22,104 nt of DNA from Sulfidibacterium sp964473895 (GTDB lineage Bacteria; Bacteroidota; Bacteroidia; Bacteroidales; F082): NCBI GenBank assembly GCA_964473895.1, contig CAYYRE010000034.1:1-22104 (forward strand), given 5' to 3'. The notes beneath the pieces were generated by a model. It was not told the DNA's origin. It saw only the letters and a program-made list of their open reading frames with translations, and did no database searches. Below are positions 6,778 through 14,468 of the stretch, piece by piece. The position numbers and the translations under genes were made by a program. Every line of letters begins with the position of its first letter. The first letter of the stretch is position 1.

Positions 6778-9261
6778 CTAAAACCCGATGTCCGCCGGAG
6801 GATTTTCGTTGCTGTTCATATTCTTTTTCCGCTTTTGACGGTAGTTGTTGATAATGTACGAAACGTTCAACGAAACAATGGGCCACTCCCGTTGGAAAGT
6901 CATGTGAGAGTAAAAACCATTGCCCGTGGCGGTGGACTCATATTTTGCCGTACCAAGCAAGTCACGCGCCGAAAGGGTCAGGTTTAGCTTGCGTTTGAAG
7001 AAATCTTTCCGCACGGCGAGATTGGTATAGAAAAAACCTTTACGTGTTCCCTGTACCGTAGCCGTTGGCCCGCGATAAATTCCCATCCATTGAATCCTGA
7101 AATTGTGCTTCAGGTAAAACGATGCCGTAACGCGTGAGGACCAGTTTACCGAATTGGCAGCCACATCCGCCCCTTCCAGATTACCTTCCAGACGATAATT
7201 GTAAATATTAAAACTGGCGTTCAGGCTAAACCATTTAACAATCTTCAGGTTGGCCATCAGTTCGGCCCCGGCAGCAAAATCTTTGTTCAGGTTCCGGCTG
7301 GTATGGATAAAAATCCCGGCCGTATCAACCAACCGCACCCGTGTAATTTTATTGGTGGTTTTGCGGTAATAGGCTTCCAACGAGATAAACGATTTTGAAA
7401 ACACTTTTTGCACTCCGAGTTCATACGAGTCGATGTATTCGGGTTGCAATTCGGGATTCCCCACCCGTATATTGTACGGGTCGATAACCATGGGAAACGG
7501 ATTGAGGCTCCACTGTCTCGGCCGGTTGATACGCCGGCTGTAACTGGTATAAACCTGATAATTTTCCGGAAACTGATACGACAGGTGTACCGTAGGAAAA
7601 TAATCGAACCGCTGCAAAACAAACGGTGCCTTCCCGTTGCTGTTCTTCACACTCCGGTCGGTGTATTCTGTACGGAAGCCCAATTCATAGCCAAAACTTT
7701 TATAATAATTTTTAAAACTGACATACGCCGAATGGATATTCCTTTTAAAATCCACCTCATTATTATAATTTTCGTTGGAAATCCAGTCGCCGGTCAACGT
7801 ATCCAGTGTTTCGTAAGTGTATTTTCCGTTTTCGTTGTAAAAACGGCTTTGCAAACCGGCTTCAAACTTTCCTTTTTTCCCTAAAGGAAGGGAATAATCG
7901 GCCTTGATACGCAAATCGGAAGAGGTATCCACTGTGCGTGTTCTCAAGCTCGATGGTTCCATTCCCGTTTCGTTCCATAACGGATCGGTTACATAATCAG
8001 ACTGGTTTTCCCGGTCATCGCTCCCCCTTTTTGCATAGTAAGCATACAGTTCAATTTCGTGGCCGTGAGGATTAAATTTATGCAAAAAATCTCCCTGCAG
8101 GTTATAATAATGCCCCCAGCGGTCAGAATGGCTAACGGATTTTGAAAAAGAGGTATCAGACACGGAAGGAACGGTAAAAATATTCCTCCGGCTGGTATTG
8201 TCCATACCAAACCCGTAACCGCCATATTTTCCTGAAACAGAAAGCGTTGATTTTTTATTCAAATAATAGTCCAACCCACCGCTCAGTCCAAAACCTTTCC
8301 GGTTACGCAAACCATCAATCAGGGTATGGCGGTAGTGGGTAGTATCCCCAAAATACGTTTCATCATCGGAGGTTACTTTCATGTTAAAGTCACGATAATT
8401 TCCATCCAGCGAGACGAAAGCATTGATTTTTTTGGTCCGGTAACCAATGAGGGCATTGCCTCGGTATTTATTTTTAGTACCTAACGATCCGCTTAGCATC
8501 CCATTGAAACCCAAATTTTTGTCTTTTTTCAGGATAATGTTCAAAATCCCCCCCACACCTTCCGGATCATATTTTGCCGAAGGATTGGTAATAATTTCGA
8601 TACGCTGTATGGAAGAGGCGGGAATCTGCTGTAGTGCATCATTCCCTTCGAGGACACTGGGATGTCCGTTGATGAGTACCGTAAAATTGGAAGAGCCGCG
8701 CAAGGTCACATTTCCTTCGATATCCACATCAATCGAAGGGACGTTCTCCAGCACGTCCACTGCCGATCCGGCCGAAGCCATAAGGTCTTTGGTCACATTT
8801 ACCACTTTTTTATCCACTTCGTAGGTGATGCGGGAGCGACTGGCCTTGACCTCCACTCCTTTGAGTGTGGAAGATACGGGAGACAGATAGATCACCGGCA
8901 GATTCACCTCTCTCTGCTTTGCCGAAATCATTACAGGGCCTATGGTTTTCACCTGAAAACCAATAAAGTGCACCTTCAGATAGTACTTTCCGTTTTTCAG
9001 ATTTTTGAAAATAAACCGACCGCTTTTGTCGGTAATGGTACCGTTAACCATGGTGGAGTCGGACAACCGGTAAATGACTACGCTGGTGTATTGCATGGCC
9101 ACTTTCTCGCCGGCATCTTTTACCTTTCCGGTAATCACACCACCTGTTCCTGTGGACGCGGCATACACCGGTTTTCCGCCATACGGGCGCTGTGCAAACC
9201 CCCAGGCGGTCATCATAAGGGCCAACCCAAGAAGAAATATTTTTTTTGTTGTCACTGACAT
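6778..9261 (-). CDS. TonB-dependent receptor-like outer-membrane beta-barrel protein
   Basis: An 827-aa protein with a signal peptide (about 1-23, ending GFAQ). A carboxypeptidase-regulatory-like beta domain follows (about 41-128, with GTITDKSGRFIFKNL..G.Y). The plug region (about 145-250) contains VLENVPSIDVD..GNVTLRG, TVLINGHPS and EIITNPSAKYDPEG.GGILNI. The rest is an aromatic-rich barrel to the end, with YTSYSRRINRPR and LNPFP motifs. This is the pattern of the Bacteroidota 'outer membrane beta-barrel family' (PF14905-like) branch of TonB-dependent transporters. No SusD-type partner is adjacent, so glycan import is not indicated and the substrate is unknown. It begins 5 bases after the stop of the upstream secreted protein, so the two are translationally coupled. 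A short basic/Asn-rich tail follows the last barrel strand. Confidence 0.88.
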   Translation of the reverse strand: MSVTTKKIFLLGLALMMTAWGFAQRPYGGKPVYAASTGTGGVITGKVKDAGEKVAMQYTSVVIYRLSDSTMVNGTITDKSGRFIFKNLKNGKYYLKVHFIGFQVKTIGPVMISAKQREVNLPVIYLSPVSSTLKGVEVKASRSRITYEVDKKVVNVTKDLMASAGSAVDVLENVPSIDVDIEGNVTLRGSSNFTVLINGHPSVLEGNDALQQIPASSIQRIEIITNPSAKYDPEGVGGILNIILKKDKNLGFNGMLSGSLGTKNKYRGNALIGYRTKKINAFVSLDGNYRDFNMKVTSDDETYFGDTTHYRHTLIDGLRNRKGFGLSGGLDYYLNKKSTLSVSGKYGGYGFGMDNTSRRNIFTVPSVSDTSFSKSVSHSDRWGHYYNLQGDFLHKFNPHGHEIELYAYYAKRGSDDRENQSDYVTDPLWNETGMEPSSLRTRTVDTSSDLRIKADYSLPLGKKGKFEAGLQSRFYNENGKYTYETLDTLTGDWISNENYNNEVDFKRNIHSAYVSFKNYYKSFGYELGFRTEYTDRSVKNSNGKAPFVLQRFDYFPTVHLSYQFPENYQVYTSYSRRINRPRQWSLNPFPMVIDPYNIRVGNPELQPEYIDSYELGVQKVFSKSFISLEAYYRKTTNKITRVRLVDTAGIFIHTSRNLNKDFAAGAELMANLKIVKWFSLNASFNIYNYRLEGNLEGADVAANSVNWSSRVTASFYLKHNFRIQWMGIYRGPTATVQGTRKGFFYTNLAVRKDFFKRKLNLTLSARDLLGTAKYESTATGNGFYSHMTFQREWPIVSLNVSYIINNYRQKRKKNMNSNENPPADIGF

Positions 9262-9266
9262 CTTTT

Positions 9267-10082
9267 TTATTTTAAAGGATAAAGAAAAACTGATTTCAAT
9301 CTCAAACGGCTTGGTTCAGCCATACTTTGTATAAAAGCCATGCGTTGCGGATTGGGTGGCCCGCTTCCCATGCCTCCTCCCCTGCCTCCGCCCGGCCCAT
9401 GACCCTGCATCCGCGACATATCCATTTGAAGATAACCTGTTTCAAAAATCACTGAAAACGGTTTTTCTGCGGTTAAATAATCTTTCGGGTGGACAAAAAC
9501 AGCGGAAAGGGGAATAACTGCTTTGTATAAGAGATGCCCCAGGCTGTCCAATTGTGCCCTGACCCGGATATCCGGTGGCGTCCCCCTGGTCGAATCCTTT
9601 TTCGACGGTTGATCAAACCCTTTAAAAACAGGATGCTCTGCCGCCAGTCGCTCATTAAACCTATGTAACTGTTCCTGTGTAGGCCGGTAAGAGCCCTGTT
9701 TTTGCATCCGTTCTTTTGAAGGAAACCTGTGGCCCTGGGGACGTTTCCCGTGAACGTGCCGTTGCGGATATTCCACACCAAGGACATGTTTTCCTTTTCC
9801 GTTGGGATCTACCCATAAAGTGAAACCGGTCAGCAATGCCTTGCGCTGCACATCCGTGTGCAACATTTTCAATACCACATAAAGGTTGCGGCCATCATTG
9901 CGCAAAGCATAGGCAAACCCCGTTTTGGCATCATACATCATGGCATCAACACGAAATCCCGTTTTATCATTGAGCATAAATTGGCCGGTCTGCCTACTGC
10001 ATTTTATCTCCCGCTTTTTTTTCGGAAACGAAAAAGCCGAAAACAGCAGTATGGCTAAAAGAAAAAGAAGGGTTTTTTTCAT
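9267..10082 (-). CDS. Unrecognised secreted His/Met/Gly-rich protein
   Basis: A 271-aa protein with a clear Sec signal peptide (MKKTLLFLLAILLFSAFS, ATG at 10082). I do not recognise a named family. An N-terminal region (about 30-105), with a G-F-x-L-W-V-D-P-N-G-K-G-K motif and LGVEYP, recalls beta-sandwich (CBM9/DOMON-like) proteins of Bacteroidota, but this is a weak impression. The middle (about 107-160) is basic and rich in His, with QRHVHGKRPQGHRF, and the C-terminal part holds a Met/Gly/Pro-rich stretch (about 219-247: MDMSRMQGHGPGGGRGGG). It lies immediately before the beta-barrel receptor gene with a 5-base gap and probably acts with it in the periplasm or at the outer membrane. The His/Met content could bind metal; that is speculation from composition. 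Confidence 0.75.
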   Translation of the reverse strand: MKKTLLFLLAILLFSAFSFPKKKREIKCSRQTGQFMLNDKTGFRVDAMMYDAKTGFAYALRNDGRNLYVVLKMLHTDVQRKALLTGFTLWVDPNGKGKHVLGVEYPQRHVHGKRPQGHRFPSKERMQKQGSYRPTQEQLHRFNERLAAEHPVFKGFDQPSKKDSTRGTPPDIRVRAQLDSLGHLLYKAVIPLSAVFVHPKDYLTAEKPFSVIFETGYLQMDMSRMQGHGPGGGRGGGMGSGPPNPQRMAFIQSMAEPSRLRLKSVFLYPLK

Positions 10083-10205
10083 CTCACATCTGTTTTGCTC
10101 GTGCAAAATTCAAGGAAGACGGGCATTAAAAAAAATCTTTTCTACCTGACGGGGGAACTATCGGACAAACCGTTCCATCCACACGATGAACCTACTGTTA
10201 TCACA

Positions 10206-10243
10206 CAAAAAAACCTCCCTTTTCACAACAGAAAAGGAAGGCT
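10206..10243 (-). terminator. Intrinsic terminator after yajC
   Basis: A stem of about 10 bp with one mismatch, CCTCCCTTTT with AAAAGGAAGG, is followed on the minus strand by seven Ts. It lies 26 bases past the yajC stop. The remaining 10083-10205 stretch shows no gene. Confidence 0.7.
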
Positions 10244-10268
10244 CATGTGGCTTACCGCTTTTTACCGG

Positions 10269-10583
10269 TTACCTCGCTATGGTTTCGTTATCCATGGCTA
10301 CAGCAGATTTCTCAATGGTCATCTTGGTACCTTGTGTACCCACTTCAATTACCACCGTTTTGTCTTTTACTTCCACAATTTTACCATGAATCCCCCCGAT
10401 GGTGACAATTTTATCTCCTTTTTTCAGGGCTTCGCGAAATTTCTTCAGCGCTTTGTTTTTTTTGGATTGGGGCATAATAAAAAAGAAATAAAATACCACC
10501 AGAATCAAAAGAAGGGGCAACAATTGCATCCAGGAACTCTGACCTCCCGGAGCGGCCGCAAGTAATACGAATAATGTACTCAT
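10269..10583 (-). CDS. yajC: Preprotein translocase accessory subunit YajC
   Basis: A 104-aa protein of typical YajC size. One N-terminal membrane helix (about 19-37) runs directly into the hallmark IMPQSKKNKALKKFREALKKGD. It is followed by the small cytoplasmic KIVTIGGIHGKIVEV beta domain. YajC associates with SecDF and the SecYEG translocon. secA lies in the same window but in another transcription unit. A 44-base gap separates it from the DUF1573 lipoprotein gene and contains no recognisable TAnnTTTG box, so it is probably the last gene of the three-gene operon starting at 12279. Confidence 0.95.
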   Translation of the reverse strand: MSTLFVLLAAAPGGQSSWMQLLPLLLILVVFYFFFIMPQSKKNKALKKFREALKKGDKIVTIGGIHGKIVEVKDKTVVIEVGTQGTKMTIEKSAVAMDNETIAR

Positions 10584-10627
10584 TTTAATAGTTTATTGGT
10601 TTATGATTGATAAAATATTCTCTAATT

Positions 10628-11092
10628 TTAATTGTCTTTAGGCATTTCGACCACCGCTTTAATGCGCAGGACAGTCCTGGCAGGCTTGGTATTGGCCAAT
10701 ATCATAACACTTTTGTTCTGATACCCCATTTTGTATTTGGTATCGAAAGTTACTTCAATATCTCCTTCGCCACCCGGTTGAATCGGTTTGTGGGGATACT
10801 TTCCTACCGTACAACCACAGCTTGTACTCACCCGTGAAATACGCAAAGCGGATTTCCCCGTATTTTTAAAATGAAACGTGTATTTGACAATTTCCCCCTG
10901 GGTCAACTTCCCGAAATTGTGAACGGTTTCCGTAAAAGTCATCACCGGGGCATCACCCGGCTCCGGAGCTTTTGTTGCCGTTACGGTGGTATTCTTTTGG
11001 TCTTGCGATTTTTTTTGCCCTCCGCTTTGGCAGGCCCCTAAAATCAACAAACCGGCAAAAATAAATGCCAACGTCATTCTTCTCTGTATCAT
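10628..11092 (-). CDS. DUF1573-domain lipoprotein
   Basis: A 154-aa protein with a lipoprotein signal peptide (lipobox LGAC, Cys21). A polar Lys/Gln/Thr-rich linker to about residue 48 is followed by one DUF1573 immunoglobulin-like domain with its signature: VHNFGKLTQGE, YTFHFKNTGKS, then S-T-S-C-G-C-T at about 89-95. The function of DUF1573 is unknown; the domain is very common next to yajC in Bacteroidota. Its ATG overlaps the stop of the upstream CHU_C gene by 4 bases (ATGA), which argues for coupled translation. An alternative ATG five codons later (MTLAF) would still leave a good signal peptide. Confidence 0.9.
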   Translation of the reverse strand: MIQRRMTLAFIFAGLLILGACQSGGQKKSQDQKNTTVTATKAPEPGDAPVMTFTETVHNFGKLTQGEIVKYTFHFKNTGKSALRISRVSTSCGCTVGKYPHKPIQPGGEGDIEVTFDTKYKMGYQNKSVMILANTKPARTVLRIKAVVEMPKDN

Positions 11093-12279
11093 TTTTTTCC
11101 GTTTTTCCCTGCAAAGATAGTCACAGAACCTTTATAAACCACATTTTTATCTTTATATCCCTGACATTTGAGCACATAAAAATAAGTACCATCCGGCAAA
11201 TTACCGCCATCCCAGTCGTTATGGTAGTTATCCGATTCGTACACTTTGCGGCCCAGCCGGTTAAAAATAACCAAATGTGTTTTTTCGTAATAGGTATTCA
11301 ACGGTTTGTACCCGGCATTGCCCTGGGACAATGCAGCACTTTTGGTACCACCTTTCGGTTTAATCACAAAATAATCATTGTATCCATCCCCATTGGGAGT
11401 GAACACATTGGGAATAAACAGCTGTACCGGAAAAACATCCACCACATGGGTAAACAGCGTATCACAACCTTGCTGGTTGTACACCGTAAGATAGGCAGTG
11501 TAGGTTCCTACCTCATCAAAGGTATGGGTGACTTCCGGTTGAGAATACGAATTGGGGTCTTTATCAAACTCCCAGAAACTGTTGGATATTTTAATGGTAT
11601 CTTTCGAAAGATTATCAAACGTAAAAGTGATGTGCGGATTTTGGATATAAGCTGTATCGGGCTTGGCAGTAATCTTTACCAACGGGTTGGGATAAGCCCG
11701 GGTATAAAAAGTATCCGTCACCGTACAACCGTTGGGATCCATCACACGCACAGAATAATTCTGATGCGCTTGCAACCCCACTGCTACGGAAGGATCTCCC
11801 GGGGAAATCTGAATTGGTTTCACATTCCAGAAATACCGGTATTCCGAAGCAGAATAAGCTCCCGAAGCCACGGCCTTCACCTGGGCCGTGTTTCCAATAT
11901 CCTGGTTGACATCGGTACAGGTCAGTTGCAACTGATGAAACGTTACCTTAATTTCAGGCCGCACATCCATATGCAAAGGAGCGCTGGTACACACATCTCC
12001 GGTGGCCGGATCGGTAACGGTGACCGTAAAATCGGCAGGAGCCGTCAGCCGGATCGTTATGGAAGCGGTTGTATCGCCGGTGGACCATTGGTATTTAAAA
12101 CCCGCCTGTTCCGGAACCGACAGGGTAAACGGGGCATCATAACACACGGGGGAAGCAGCCGATGAGGTAATGGTACAATTCTGACTTAGGGCACTTTGAT
12201 AAGCACCGAACAACCAAAAAGCCAGTAACAAAAAAGAAGAAAGAAGGGGCAACCCCGGTCTTTTAGGTCTAAAATGCAT
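11089..12279 (-). CDS. PKD/CHU_C surface protein with type B T9SS sorting domain
   Basis: A 396-aa protein. A signal peptide covers about residues 1-33 (ends SALSQ). Two Ig/PKD-like regions follow, including a PKD motif near 235-265 (FWEFDKD...THTFDEVGTYTAYLTV). The C-terminal gliding-motility-associated domain (about 288-396) starts FIPNVFTPNGDGYNDYF and contains VIFNRLGRKVYES, NDWDG and LPDGTYFYVL. This domain directs proteins through the type IX secretion system to the cell surface. The N-terminal part is not an enzyme I can recognise, so it is likely adhesive or structural. The stop overlaps the next start by 4 bases. The host should encode a type IX system elsewhere. Confidence 0.88.
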   Translation of the reverse strand: MHFRPKRPGLPLLSSFLLLAFWLFGAYQSALSQNCTITSSAASPVCYDAPFTLSVPEQAGFKYQWSTGDTTASITIRLTAPADFTVTVTDPATGDVCTSAPLHMDVRPEIKVTFHQLQLTCTDVNQDIGNTAQVKAVASGAYSASEYRYFWNVKPIQISPGDPSVAVGLQAHQNYSVRVMDPNGCTVTDTFYTRAYPNPLVKITAKPDTAYIQNPHITFTFDNLSKDTIKISNSFWEFDKDPNSYSQPEVTHTFDEVGTYTAYLTVYNQQGCDTLFTHVVDVFPVQLFIPNVFTPNGDGYNDYFVIKPKGGTKSAALSQGNAGYKPLNTYYEKTHLVIFNRLGRKVYESDNYHNDWDGGNLPDGTYFYVLKCQGYKDKNVVYKGSVTIFAGKNGKK

Positions 12280-12304
12280 GCCTCATCCCATTTTTAAAAG
12301 ATGA

Positions 12305-12333
12305 CAAATATACATGAAATTTTTTCATTCAAA
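12305..12333 (-). promoter_or_regulatory. Promoter of the CHU_C-DUF1573-yajC operon
   Basis: On the minus strand TTTG (12330-12333) is followed after 17 bases by TATATTTG (12305-12312), a full Bacteroidota-type match, 25 bases before the ATG at 12279. Confidence 0.65.
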
Positions 12334-12466
12334 TTTACACACAGACGAAGGAAAAAATTTTATAGAAAAGCGAAGCGGTTCCCCCCTGTAAAAAAGATTT
12401 TGCACTTTATCTTTATGGCAAAATGGTTTTTTCACATGGGGAATATACACGAAAACTTTTTCATTC
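12306..12466. repeat. Pair of near-identical 25-base direct repeats in a divergent intergenic region
   Basis: AATATACATGAAATTTTTTC (followed by ATTC) at about 12307-12330 recurs at 12442-12466 as AATATACACGAAAACTTTTT (followed by CATTC), with about three differences. The first copy contains a perfect inverted repeat, ATGAAA-TTT-TTTCAT, and overlaps the operon promoter. The gap 12280-12577 between the CHU_C operon and msrB otherwise holds only promoter-like boxes. Confidence 0.45.
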
Positions 12467-12566
12467 CAGGTACCCTTTGTGCTAAATTTTACAAGAAACG
12501 GTCTCCAGCCTTTTCTAAAAATCTTCTTAAAAAAAACAGTGGCTCAACAATTCAAGCCAAAAACCT

Positions 12567-12574
12567 TATCTTTG
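12567..12574 (+). promoter_or_regulatory. -7 box immediately before msrB
   Basis: TATCTTTG matches TAnnTTTG and ends only three bases before the ATG at 12578. Transcription would start at or within the start codon, so the mRNA may be leaderless or the real start may be one of the Met codons 14 or 16. No clear -33 TTTG is seen. Confidence 0.45.
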
Positions 12575-12577
12575 CGT

Positions 12578-13072
12578 ATGATTCTGAAGAAGATTTTTAT
12601 TTTATTGTTATCGATGCTGATGACCATCGGACTTTTCGCACAAAACAAGAACCTTTTGAAAAAAGACAAGCAAACGGAAAAAGAGTGGGCCCAAAAGCTG
12701 ACACCACAACAATATCAGGTATTGCGTCAATGCGGTACCGAACCCCCATTTACCGGGAAATATGTTTTTAACAAAAAAAACGGTAATTATTACTGTGCGG
12801 CCTGCGGCGCTTTATTGTTTTCTTCCGGAACCAAATATGATTCGGGGTCGGGCTGGCCCAGTTTTTATGCTCCGGCTGACAACAAAAACATTCTTGAAGT
12901 TCCGGACAACAGCCACGGGATGCACCGCATCGAGATCAAATGTGCCCATTGCGGCAGCCACCTCGGCCATGTTTTTCCGGACGGCCCCCGCCCGACAGGT
13001 TTGCGCTACTGTGTGAACTCCCTCGCCCTTGATTTCAAAGAAACAAAGGAACGGGAAAAGGAACAAAAGTAA
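12578..13072 (+). CDS. msrB: Exported peptide methionine-(R)-S-oxide reductase MsrB
   Basis: A 164-aa protein. I chose the ATG at 12578 because it opens directly on a signal peptide (MILKKIFILLLSMLMTIGLF, then AQ). The longer frame from 12479 covers intergenic DNA. The mature part is a complete MsrB domain (about 35-155): TPQQYQVLRQCGTEPPFTG, zinc cysteines in YYCAACG (73, 76) and CAHCGSHLGHVF (122, 125), the SGWPSF motif, and the catalytic Cys145 in GLRYCVNS. It reduces methionine-R-sulfoxide in proteins. The signal peptide places it in the periplasm, where it needs an external thiol donor; the lipoprotein thioredoxin in this window is a possible but unproven partner. It converges on thrC with 16 bases between stops. 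Confidence 0.93.
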   Translation: MILKKIFILLLSMLMTIGLFAQNKNLLKKDKQTEKEWAQKLTPQQYQVLRQCGTEPPFTGKYVFNKKNGNYYCAACGALLFSSGTKYDSGSGWPSFYAPADNKNILEVPDNSHGMHRIEIKCAHCGSHLGHVFPDGPRPTGLRYCVNSLALDFKETKEREKEQK

Positions 13073-13088
13073 AATCCCGGTTCTGTTT

Positions 13089-14387
13089 CTATTTTTCCCG
13101 GTTCATGAGAAATTCTTTCAGGTCTTGCGGACGGTTTCGCAGCGGAATACTCTTCTTAGGCAGCGACAACCTCATAGCCAGCCTTTCGGGAACAGGGACC
13201 TTCGCCGAAATCTCCGCTTCCACAGTTTCATAAAATTTGGCCGGGTGGGCGGTTTCCAAAAATATTCCGGTTACTGCTTTTTCCCGATCCATAAAGGCAG
13301 ACAGTCCGAGGTAGGCTACGGCCCCGTGGGGATCCGGAATATATCCTGTATTCCGGTAAACCGCCCGAATGGCCTGCCGTGTCTGTTCATCAGTAAAATA
13401 AAACGGACTTATGTCTTCCCTGATTTCTTTTAACGAATGGTGATACATTTCACAAATACGTTCCAAATTGCTGGGATTTCCCACATCCATGGCATTTGAA
13501 AGGGTGGCCACCGAAGGTCTGGCCTGGAAAATACCTGTCTCCAAGTATTCCTGAAAAACATTGTTCACATTACCTGCCGCCACAAACCGTTTTACCGGCA
13601 ATCCTGCCTGTTTGGCCAGCAATCCCGCATTCAGGTTTCCGAGGTTTCCGGTGGGAACAGAAACAACCACTTGTTTTTGTAGGTTTTTCAGCTGTCCGTA
13701 AGCATAAAAATAATAAATCGATTGGGGCAACAAACGGGCGATATTGATTGAATTGGCAGAGGAAAGGCGCATACGGTCCTTCAATGTTTCGTCGGCAAAC
13801 GCCGTTTTCACCATCCGCTGGCAATCATCGAAATTACCATCTACCTCAAGAGCGGTAATGTTTCCTCCCAAGGTAGTAAATTGTTTTTCCTGCAACGGGC
13901 TCACCTTGCCTTTGGGATACAACACCACCACATCAATGCCCGCCAGGTTAAAAAACCCTTGTGCCACGGCACTGCCCGTATCGCCCGAAGTGGCCACAAG
14001 AATGGTAGTTTTGCGGTCTTCCGAAAAAAAGGACACCATACGGGCCAGCGTCCGTGCTCCCACATCTTTAAAAGCCAAAGTAGGGCCATGGAAAAGTTCC
14101 AGGGCATATTTTTCTTCTTCAAGGCGAACCAACGGAATGTCAAAAGAAAAAACCTCTTCCATAATCTTTTTCAACACTTCTTCAGGCAAATCGCCGGCCA
14201 CATAAGGCTTTAGAAAATGGTAACCGATTTCTGCCAACGGCATCCCGGGCAACCGCCGGAAAAAATCTTTTTCCATCATGGGGATGGTTTCAGGAAAATA
14301 GAGTCCCCCATCCGGTGCCATACTTTGCAAAACCGCTTCTTTAAATGAAACCCGGGGGGCGCGGTGCCGGGTACTGTAATATCTCAT
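13089..14387 (-). CDS. thrC: Threonine synthase
   Basis: A 432-aa PLP enzyme converting O-phosphohomoserine to threonine. The N-terminus MRYYSTRHRAPRVSFKEA is typical of the bacterial (E. coli-like) class. The PLP lysine is Lys107 in GPTLAFKDVGAR, and the phosphate-binding motif SGDTGSAV lies at about 134-141. SVPTGNLGN and the conserved C-terminal HPAKF are also present. It is the last gene of thrA-thrB-thrC. The 81-base gap after thrB is the widest in the operon and carries a possible internal promoter box. The 3' end meets msrB with no obvious terminator hairpin. Confidence 0.96.
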   Translation of the reverse strand: MRYYSTRHRAPRVSFKEAVLQSMAPDGGLYFPETIPMMEKDFFRRLPGMPLAEIGYHFLKPYVAGDLPEEVLKKIMEEVFSFDIPLVRLEEEKYALELFHGPTLAFKDVGARTLARMVSFFSEDRKTTILVATSGDTGSAVAQGFFNLAGIDVVVLYPKGKVSPLQEKQFTTLGGNITALEVDGNFDDCQRMVKTAFADETLKDRMRLSSANSINIARLLPQSIYYFYAYGQLKNLQKQVVVSVPTGNLGNLNAGLLAKQAGLPVKRFVAAGNVNNVFQEYLETGIFQARPSVATLSNAMDVGNPSNLERICEMYHHSLKEIREDISPFYFTDEQTRQAIRAVYRNTGYIPDPHGAVAYLGLSAFMDREKAVTGIFLETAHPAKFYETVEAEISAKVPVPERLAMRLSLPKKSIPLRNRPQDLKEFLMNREK

Positions 14388-14432
14388 GCGTTTTTAATTT
14401 TTGTATCTACCTGTTAATCTATATTTTAAATT

Positions 14433-14440
14433 CAAAAATA
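14433..14440 (-). promoter_or_regulatory. Possible internal -7 box before thrC
   Basis: Minus-strand TATTTTTG matches TAnnTTTG, 45 bases upstream of the thrC ATG inside the thrB-thrC gap. No -33 element at good spacing is seen, so this could be chance in AT-rich DNA. Confidence 0.3.
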
Positions 14441-14468
14441 CTCATTCCTTTCCTGCAAGATCATAAAC

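Noticed and set aside
11065..12165. 366-codon plus-strand ORF
   Set aside because: It lies entirely antisense to the CHU_C gene, whose domains are clear. The translation is rich in His/Arg/Ile without any recognisable motif, as expected of a shadow frame.
12301..12771. 156-codon plus-strand ORF before and overlapping msrB
   Set aside because: Overlaps msrB in another frame and covers promoter and repeat DNA; basic, low-complexity translation.
13070..13095. Possible terminator between the convergent msrB and thrC
   Set aside because: Only CCGG self-pairing and no proper stem with a T tract; the sequence does not support a hairpin terminator.
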